From the NCBI GenBank assembly GCA_029582265.1, contig CM055817.1, forward strand, positions 54,277,374 through 54,341,373: DNA of 64,000 nucleotides. Reading direction: 5' to 3'. Shown here piece after piece: positions 10,712 through 20,200 of this stretch. The notes below the pieces were generated by a model that worked only from the letters and a program-made list of their open reading frames with translations, had not been told where the DNA came from and ran no database searches. Each line of letters starts with the position of its first letter. The first letter of the stretch is position 1. Source of the DNA: Zoroaster sp. YZ-2022. Taxonomy: Eukaryota; Echinodermata; Asteroidea; Forcipulatida; Zoroasteridae. The position numbers and the translations under genes were made by a program.

Positions 10712-11019
10712 CCCTCCTACTACTACAAGGGTCAAAAACAGTCAAAATGTTGATATACTTGCCAAGGTATATCTAGTGCACTTAAAAGTCAAACACTGTC
10801 AAACCTTACATGCAGTAAGTGCATTTACAGGTCAAAATGAGCCTACCGTTTTTGACTGGTAAAAGCATTGTCTGGTATTGTTCAGGGTGGTCAAAATGAC
10901 AGTAAAAACCAGTCAAAAATGTCCCTGTGTGCACATTTGGGTCAACAGTCTAAACAGGCAGTTGACTGGTTTTGACCTCCATGGCTACTTCCCACTAAAG
11001 TGCAACAATAGTAGGAGGG
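10712..11019. mobile_element. TTAA-flanked MITE (CCCTCCTACTA ends), copy 1
   Basis: TTAA lies at 10708-10711 and 11020-11023, and the ends CCCTCCTACTA and TAGTAGGAGGG are perfect inverses. The inside is rich in GGTCAAAA and CAGTCAAAA. A second copy is at 15521-15806. Its ends begin with CCC like the piggyBac element at 45266-48667, but the sequences differ after that. Confidence 0.8.
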
Positions 11020-11165
11020 TTAATTCCACATTTCTACTCAGCCAAGTTGTGTGCTTGGCAGCTCAGTGACTTTGGCCCCGGGACTCAACAGTGATGACTT
11101 GGACTAGCTCTCTCCCCCTTCCCATCCCCTCCGGCCATGAAACACTAATTGCGTTGTGGACTTAC

Positions 11166-11247
11166 GGTTGATCAGGTGAAAGCATGACAAGTAAATCCTT
11201 ATTATTCTCAATCTCCAGCTGTGGTGTCCAACTTGCCGTGCCTTGTA
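11166..11247 (-). CDS. NCAPD3: NCAPD3-like exon near the C terminus
   Basis: GTCCGTAG acceptor and CAACC|GTAAGT donor frame a segment ending NNKDLLVMLSPDQP, resembling the extreme C-terminal region of D3. Confidence 0.55.
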
Positions 11248-14200
11248 CTACGGACAGAAATAAAGAAGGACGTGAAAAATAAGTGAGGAGAGCCAAAGTC
11301 ATGGTACAACCAAGCTTTTGAGAAGCCCGGCCAGGTCCAGGTTTTGCCAAGGCCTACAGGCCATATAATCCCCTAGCTGAGCTCAAAAGACCCTTTACTA
11401 ATGAATAGATCTCAAATAGATCTCAATGTTAACAGAGACTTGACTGACACCTCAGCTGTCTTTTGTTCACAACTGCAGCCATTATAATGAGCTCTACTTG
11501 GGTGGGCTAGGCCCTCCAGAAGCCCAGGTTATGTTGATTGACAGATACTGTATTGTTACAGGATTAAGACTTGCAGAAGACAGATTAGGAGGTCAGGTAG
11601 CCTGGGCCTGGCCGGGCTTCTCAAAGGTTTGGCTGTACCATGACTTTGGCCCTCCTCCTTAATTCTGACGAAGGCAACATGTGCGGATTATAAAACATAA
11701 AAAAAAACCAGTGACTACTAAAATTAAACAGGATTTATCGTAAAAAAAAAAAGTTACTTGCCCTGCTGGCTACCTTTAAATTCAAGTTAATTTCAACCAC
11801 AACTATACATTAATAAGGGATGTCTCAACAACTTTAAACAAATTAAACAAAAGATACATACACTTCTTTAGATTCACATCGCTGAAGACTCTTATCGGCA
11901 GCGAGCTGGGTATCGAGGGACGGCGGGGATAACGCTGAGATCCATGGCAATGCGTGGAAGGTGATGTTACCGATGGTTTGATCGGGGTGCTGATGGCTCG
12001 ACTCTTCATGTTGGGTCGCAGTGGGGTCTGAGACGAAGAAAATAATTGGAATTTTAAAAATCCTGACAAATGGGTGGCGGACCTGGGTCTCCTTTGGTCT
12101 AGAGGACAAAGCCCCTGAACCTCCTGTGGGTGAGTGGGCCTGGGTCTCCCTTTGGTCTAGAGGACAAAAGCCCCCTGAACCTCCTGGATGTTTAATTTTG
12201 GAGGATTTACAGACTCTCCACATCCCCACAAACAAAAAACTAGAGGTTTGGACACAATACAGGTTATTTCTTTCTTTCCTTGGTGGCTACTTCTCTTCTT
12301 TCAAGAAAATTTTGAGGCAAAGGAGATTTGTAAAAATCCTGAAATCAGGAAAAATCCTGAGAAATCACAGGCGTGAAAAAAAAAAGACTTAGTTGGTAAA
12401 GCGCCGGTACGGATATCCCAAGGATGCAGGTTCAAATCCCGCTTCAGTATATTTTTTTCCCCCTCCTCACCTTGTTTTGGGTCACTTGTTGCTTCTCCTT
12501 CAGGGGTGACCGCTCCTTGGTTGGCAGGTCATCAGGGTCACGACCTTTGACGACCTCATCCCGCTGTTGAGGTCGAGATCGAGGTCACCGACTTGATGGG
12601 AGTGTGTTGTTTAGCTGAAGCGATGGCTCGGCGTGCTGAGTTAACGATAGCTTGGGCAGCTAAGGAGATGGGTCTAATAATAAATTAAAAAATAAAATTA
12701 GAAAAGAAAGGTGGAATAATTATTATTATTTTTTTAACCCTGCGCGCGAACAGCACCACTACACGGTGTAGTAGGTCAACGAACTTTCTGTAATTATTCA
12801 TTAATTAACGGGAGAAATTTTTTAATCCTTCGTAAGTTCCTTTGGATCCCCATTAGACATACTGTGTTAGAAGCTTAAAGTACTGGGGAAATTTGTTCAC
12901 CCCTTTAAGCCAGCCGCAAGTGCCATTCCTGAGTGGTCCCTATGGGATTTGTGTACAAACTGCCTTAGCCTTGGGGGTCACCAAGGTCATAAACACACCG
13001 GCTGATTACCATCAGATAACATGCCTGCAGCGGTCTGGGAGACATATCAAATGGCTCTGTGATGGCATTTGACAGGCCTGATGTATTTCGACCAATAAAA
13101 TACGTCTATGTTGGGGGCGGGGGGGGGGTGTGGCTGATATTGGGGGATGGCAATTTGGGGGGGGGGGTCGGATGGCGGTATCTGAGTGATCGATCATAGC
13201 AGGTGGCTTTTTATGAATGGGCAATGGGTTTGTATATATTGCAGCATGTATATATAGTAGACTGGACTACTATTGAGTAAAAAAAGGACAGGTTTTGTGT
13301 TTAAAAATGAGGTTTTTTTTTGTTTTTGGGGGGAAAATGAGATTTTTTAGTATTAATTAGTAATTATCTTTCTAAGAAAAACATAAAAATTTACAAAAAA
13401 AATTTTTTTGATAGAAAACATCTCTAGACCCTCTGAAACAAGATAAAATTAATAAAATTGGGAAAATCAGTTCATTTACCCATGTAATTAACGATTTACA
13501 ACCTACTACACGGTGTAGTATAGGTGCTGAGGTTCCGTATAAATGAATATCAAACGAGCCGCAGGGTTTTAACCAGTTCGCGTCGGAGGCCGTGTATACA
13601 TGCACATTTTTTTTGGACAGCGGATCGGAGAGCGTCTAAACACACCACAGGATTCTCGGGAATATTTGTATAGATTCCCGGTCGACGTGGCAACGAGCCA
13701 TAAGCATACGGTGGAAGACGCGGTCTCCCCGGTCACGCTCTGGTGAGCACCATTGTTCGTGTTTGTGCGGTAAAAATAAACCCGCCACGGGGGTTCGGAA
13801 AAACTTTTTTATTCCCGGTGCGAACTGATTAACGAAAAAGTCAAACAATTTCCAGTTTTTGCCCGAATCGATATGTGACCCCGCTTCATCGAAATGAGGA
13901 ATGTCCCCCAAATTTCACATTTTGAGATATGGATGTCAACTTTAAACAGAATTTAATGGGCTTTCTGATGATGCCAAACATTCATTTTTGGTTCATTTCA
14001 TTCCTGTGTTAGGATGTGATAAATTGATAATGTGTTGATTGTGCAGTCATGTACGTTTTGTGAACTTTGGAAGTCCATTACACGGAAACATGTGTTGGGG
14101 GGACATTCCTCACTTCGATGGTGTGAGTCACATTTTTGTTACCTGTTGTTCCTGACAGGGGTAGCTGGGATGAGGGAAGCGTTGTTGATGTCTGCTCCGT

Positions 14201-17200
14201 CCTTCACGGTTGCCGTCTCCTCAGAGGGCGTGGCCTTGGGTGTGGCCGGGGGCGTGTCTACTGCAGCCGCACAGGGAGTCCGGATGATCCTAGGAGAGCA
14301 GTTTGAGACGGCTCTGGGAGAGAGCAGGGCAGACGCAACGGGGGTCTACAAGGTGGATGATAATATTGACATTATATGCTTGGGGGAAAAAATTAATTTC
14401 CTTGGACAATAGAGGGCACTGTTCTTTCTCATACTAGCTTGTTTCTTTTAGAAATCCGCTGATCCATGAAAGAGTCGCATGTCTGAATTACCCTAACGGA
14501 GAACATATCGTCGCAATCAGTGCAACAAGGTCGTATAGTTTTGACCTTGTTGCAGACATGGATTTTGCTCAGTGCAACAAGGTCATATCATAGTTACGAC
14601 CTTGTTGCAGACATGGATTTTGCTCAGTGCAATAAGGTCGTATCATAGTTACAACCTTGTTGCAGACATGGATTTTGATCAGTGCAACAAGGTCGTATCT
14701 TTTTTTACAGAGATCCAGGATGAACACGCAAAACCTATGGAAGAAGATATGACGTTATTGCACTCAATTGTTTTAATGTATGCAAATCTATTGCACATAC
14801 GACCTTGTAGCATTTTTTTTTAGATACGACCTTGTTGTTCCGACAGGACGACATATGACCATTCAAAATAATAATTCATGTTTTACGTTTGAGGGGAGAA
14901 GCAAGCGGGGTGGTAGGTTTGCTCCCAGGTCGAGGCGAGGACGCAGCGACTGAGGCCGCCTGCTGTCTCTTGGCCACTTCTGCCTGCTCTTCTTCAAAGC
15001 GTCTCAGATCAAACTCGATCTCAGTGGCCAACTGTCGATCCGCGGCCAAGATGTCTGATGAAAAAAAAGGGTAAGAATCACAAACCCAGGTAGACAGAGG
15101 TGATCGAAGTGGAAACTACAATAGTTCTGGGGTCACAAGTTTAAAATCCTGCCTCAATTAAGGGAGGAGGGCCAAAGTCATGGTACAGCCAAGCCTTTGA
15201 GAAGCCTGGCCAGGCCTGGGCTACCTGGCCTCCTAATCTGTCTTTTCTGAGTCCTAATCCTGTAACAATACAGTACCTACCAATCAACATAACCTGGGCT
15301 TCTGGAGGGCCTAGCCTAGCCAAGTAGAGCTCATTATATAGGCCAGTAGACAAGGGAAAAGCCTGGGCCTGGCCAGGCTTCTCAAAGGATTGGCTGTACC
15401 ATGACTTTGGCCCTTGTCCCTAACTTTTACTTTGTAAAAAATAAAAACAATACAAGACATGAAAACAACTATTTCATTTTTCCACTGAATAAAAAAGCCC
15501 ATGTGATTATTCATCATTAACCCTCCAACTACTACAAGGGTCAAAATCAGTCCAAATGTTGATATACTTAGGGTATATCTAGTGCACTTAAAAGTCAAAC
15601 ACTGTCAAACCTTACGTGCAGTACATTTACAGGTCAAAATGAGTCCACCGTTTTTGACTGGTAAAAGCATTGTCTGGTATTGTTCAGGATGGTCAAAATG
15701 ACAGTAAAAACCAGTTAAAAATGCCTCTGTGTGCACATTTGGGTCAACAGGCAGTTGACTGATTTTGACCTCTACAGAAACTTCAAAAGTACAGCTATAG
15801 TAGGAGTTAGTGATGATGTTCTGACCTTTGACCTCCTTGCGGTAATCTTTCATCAGTTGCTTGAGGTACAGCATCAGATGACGAAGGGTCGGTGAACGCA
15901 TTTTCTCCAGCTGTGTACAAGTCAAAGGTGAGATAACTTAAGTCCTCGTTGGTACAACATTGGTAAATACCCGACTACAAAATTATTATCGTTTCAGTTT
16001 GCAGTAACACCATGTGTTTATCTCAACTAACGTGAAGCTGAGGTACAGGTTCTGAAAACTCATATCTCAACCTTCGTTATGTGAGAAAGGTTCAAGGGAG
16101 AACCAATTTCGGGCAACTCGTTTTTCTCTACTGTCGCTAAGTGAGAAATATGGTTCAGGGAAACCCATGGGGACTTCACGGGTTAATATGGTTCAGGGAG
16201 AACCATGGGGACTTCACAGGTTATTCTCAATCCCAGCAAATACTACTTAAGAAGCTGCATCGGCAAACCTCTTCATTCTCCTGACGAAGATTAGAGCAAG
16301 CTAATTGAAACGTGGGGAATAACCCGTGAAGTCCCCATGGTTCTCCCTGAACCATATCAACCCGTGAAGTCCCCATGGGTTTCCCTGAACCATATTTTGT
16401 AGTAAGCAAATTTATGTAGTAAGCAAATTTTTGTAGTAAGCAAATTTTTGTAGTAAGCAAATTTTTGTAGTAAGCAAATTTATGTAGTAAGCAAATTTTT
16501 GTAGTAAGCAAATTTATGTAGTAAGCAAATTTTTGTAGTAAGCAAATTTATGTAGTAAGCAAATTTTTGTAGTAAGCAAATTTATGTAGTAAGCAAATTT
16601 TTGTAGTAAGCAAATTTTTGTAGTAAGTGTTACGAATCTTACCCTTTGATTTTGATAAATATTAGCACCCCTTATAGTTCACTTCTTCCCCTTCCAATAT
16701 TTTGCCTACGATGCAATTTCAAGCAGTCTAAGTCCCAGGGTTGTTTCCCCGGACCCTCGATTGTCCGCTATGAATATGCAATCCATACAAGGACGCTACT
16801 TTTGCTCATGCATAATGCAACACCAGCGAGAGCCCTGTAGTGCCACACCCTCCCGCCACGTGGCTTGGAGCCGTCCTTTGGACTTAGTCTATTTTCCGAA
16901 TACTTTCCTCGAGTCCACCTTCACACGAACACGGTTCGTGGGTGAACCACGACCAAACAGTCACCGTGACTGTCCCGCTCAGTCATTAGCCGTGGCCAGC
17001 GTGTAGTGCTCCCTACCCAAGCACAGCCGCTGTTCCCCTCATGCACTAATAGCTTAGCATCCAAGCAAATAGCTTAAGCACCCCAGTAAGCATTTTCCTT
17101 TGAACACGCCCTCCTTTCTAAGTTGTCGATCACTTCACTTTCAAATACCTTACCTTATATGGAACAAGGACCTGTTGTATACCCTGATTTTGCATACGTT

Positions 17201-20200
17201 TCTACCCTTAGACGCGAAGCCAAGCTTCTCATTGGCTAAGACGCTAAAGTAGGCTTATGTTTTATTCATTCCTAGGCCCCAGATTTCTATATAATCCCCA
17301 AGATTTCCTGATCTCAGCGAGAAGTGCGGTTCGAATGAAATCTATGCGACTCGATCCGATCCGATCCATGACAGTGCGATATACCGAACTATTACAGTGC
17401 AGTGCCTCGTTCGTTAAACCAATGGTGCAGGGCGTCGATATGGCCATTGGTTCACCTACATGTAACTATGCGGTCTGATACACACTCTGGCCCGTACAGA
17501 CACCGGTGTAGTCAAGCCCGGTGGTGCCCGTCGTAGACCGACCAGCCGCCCGTCTCTCGGTATAGCAGTGCCCGTACCGTATGCCGAGTTGACAGCCGCA
17601 TGAACGAACGATGGTCCCCACTGACTGTACCCAATAGTTGGTATTCGTACACCCTATTCGGAACTTAGCACAAGTATATAAGTTTAACTATTGACATGTA
17701 CCTATACGCTACCACTCCTGTCATACATGTTACTAGTGCCTGTTATTATTGTTGCTAAGCAGCTCTGTGTAATAGTTGACCATTCGGTACTTACATTATG
17801 CTTGAGTGCGATGACGATCGGCACGATGTTCTCAATCATGTTCTGCTTGACCACCTGCGTGATCAGCTTGGTCTTGGCTTGGTTGATGACCGCCTCGGCC
17901 ATCTCCATCCGGTCATCGATGTCAGAGGTCGCCTTCGGACGCAGGGAGGCCAGCTTGATCTCCTGTGGTCAGAGAGAAAAAAACAAAAAACCCAATATCA
18001 GTAGCTGATGGGCCGTTGTAGTTGTGCTTTTCAATCACTGTCAATAAACACAATTTATAAATGATTAAAGGAACAATATTGTCACGATCAACAGGGCATG
18101 GAATCAGCCTCATCAAAATTGCCGCGAGCATGCGCATTGACTTGAAAAACAACGTCGTACCTTGGAAAAAATTAGTAACCTTGCATAACGAGGATATGTG
18201 AAGTCAATAGGGAGGGGGGGGTTTTTTTTTGGGTGATAAGTTTTTGATGTATTATGACAACATTACGGAGAATTTTTCTTTGAAATTGGTTAGATATAAT
18301 AACTTAAATCTTCTGTTTATGATCTTTGAATTTCGAGGAAAAATTCTCCGTAATGTTGTCATAATACGTAAAAAACTTATCACTAAAACAAATCGACCCC
18401 CACTGACTTTTCACATATCTTCATAGGCAAGGGTACTCATTTTTTCCAAGGTACGAGGTTGTTTTTCAAATCATATGCACATGCTCGCGGCAATTTCGAT
18501 AAGGCTTTATATTGGAGTGCTAGTTTTAGATAAAAATCAGTGACTGAAAATAATACCCCATTATGATAAGGTCACAGTACAGCTGCTGCTGCATATATGA
18601 GCCAGTAATTTTCTGTCACTGTGTTCATCTTAAGGTTTTGTTTGTACCTTACAACAGAGGATATCCAAGGTGTCTTGAAGAAGGATGTTAGTATCTTCAT
18701 TGAGAGGGAGAACACCATCTACGATTGCAGCAAGAACCTAAAAAATGTACAAATCATATTTCATCACTAGATGCTCTGCGGTGAATTCTGCTCTGCGGGA
18801 AACTGTTTTGAAATTATTATTTATTTAAAAAAAAATAAAATAAAAAATCAGGAAATTTTCAGGTACACAGAAGAGTCACATGCCTGTTTAACAAGGATAA
18901 ATTCCACCAGGATTTTTGCTAAAAGAAAGTCCGATTTGAGCTTTAATTTTGGAAAATCTTAATGTCATGACGATATATCGCCAAGCATATATTGCGATTT
19001 TCGATAATATTACGATTATTTGTTTTTCATTCATGCATGATTGCTTTAGAGCCGATAACCATGGGTATGTACCCCCTCTACAAGCGTCACAATAAATCAC
19101 AAATTCGTTTGCAGAGCGTGTATGTACTTCTGAAGTAGTTCGCTTTTGTTTCTCACTTCCAAAAGCTGAAAAGACTGTCCTAATTTCATTTCCATGGAAT
19201 TTCTGACTTGACTTACAATGGTGTTTTTTTTCTAATCGCGATATATATTTTTTTAATCGCGATTTTCCGTTATGAGGAAACTTGACAAGGTTCTGGATAT
19301 CGTAATCGAATAAAAAAAGTTACTGAGATATTCGATATTATCGTATTATCACCCAAGCTTAGTTCAGGTTAATTGTTGACTATGGCCAAATATTGTTGCG
19401 TACCCCCCTCCTTTTCACGTGTCCACTCCCCACCCCCTTTTACCTCCTGGGAGAGTTTAGCCATTAATTTGAAGCGATGCTCGTCCGTCATGTGCTGAAG
19501 CATGAAGCGATAGATGGTTCTCCGCTTGTTGGCGTTGGGGGCACCCTTCAAGGAGAACATTTGTTTCTCGCGATCCGTCTGGCTGAACTGGTTGTAGACT
19601 AGAACAGGGTTGTGACAACAGATTTGTGGTTTTCAGGAAAATTGTCAAGAAAAATCTAACAGATGTTTAAACCACGATACACTATAACATTAACCCTAAC
19701 CACCCAAAATCCTGCAAAATCCTCCAAGGGGCACTTTTTGGGAAAAATTCAGCACTGTTGGAAACTGGTACTTTCACCTCTTCAAATGGGGCAGTACAGG
19801 CCATAAGTGCTGAATTTGAAAGGTCAACGGAAATGCATGGTGCATTTTGAAGATAAGGGGCATGTTTCCAAATGTGCACTGATGGATTTTGGAGGATTCA
19901 GGAAGGTTCCTAGCCAGAATACCTAGGGGGTTAGGGTTAATGAATAAAATATGATCATTATTATTTTTTTGGTTAGGGCATTAAGGGGCAATATCGTGAC
20001 GATCAACAGGGCATGGTTTTAGATTAACTCTGTGATTGAAAAATAATACCCAACATGATAAGGTCATATTACCGTTGCTGCTGCATAAATGAGCCAGTCA
20101 TTTTCAGTCACTGTGTTCATCTTAAACTAGGACACATCTTAAGATTATAGTTGGGGTACAAACAAATGAAACATTTGTCGTCTGAATTCAGTATTTGGTA

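Noticed and set aside
14518..14840. Possible CRISPR or attenuator from regularly spaced palindromes
   Set aside because: It is an intronic tandem repeat whose spacers are also repeated.
16629..17790. LTR starting TGTTACGAATC
   Set aside because: No matching CA end or target duplication was found before the exon at 17795.
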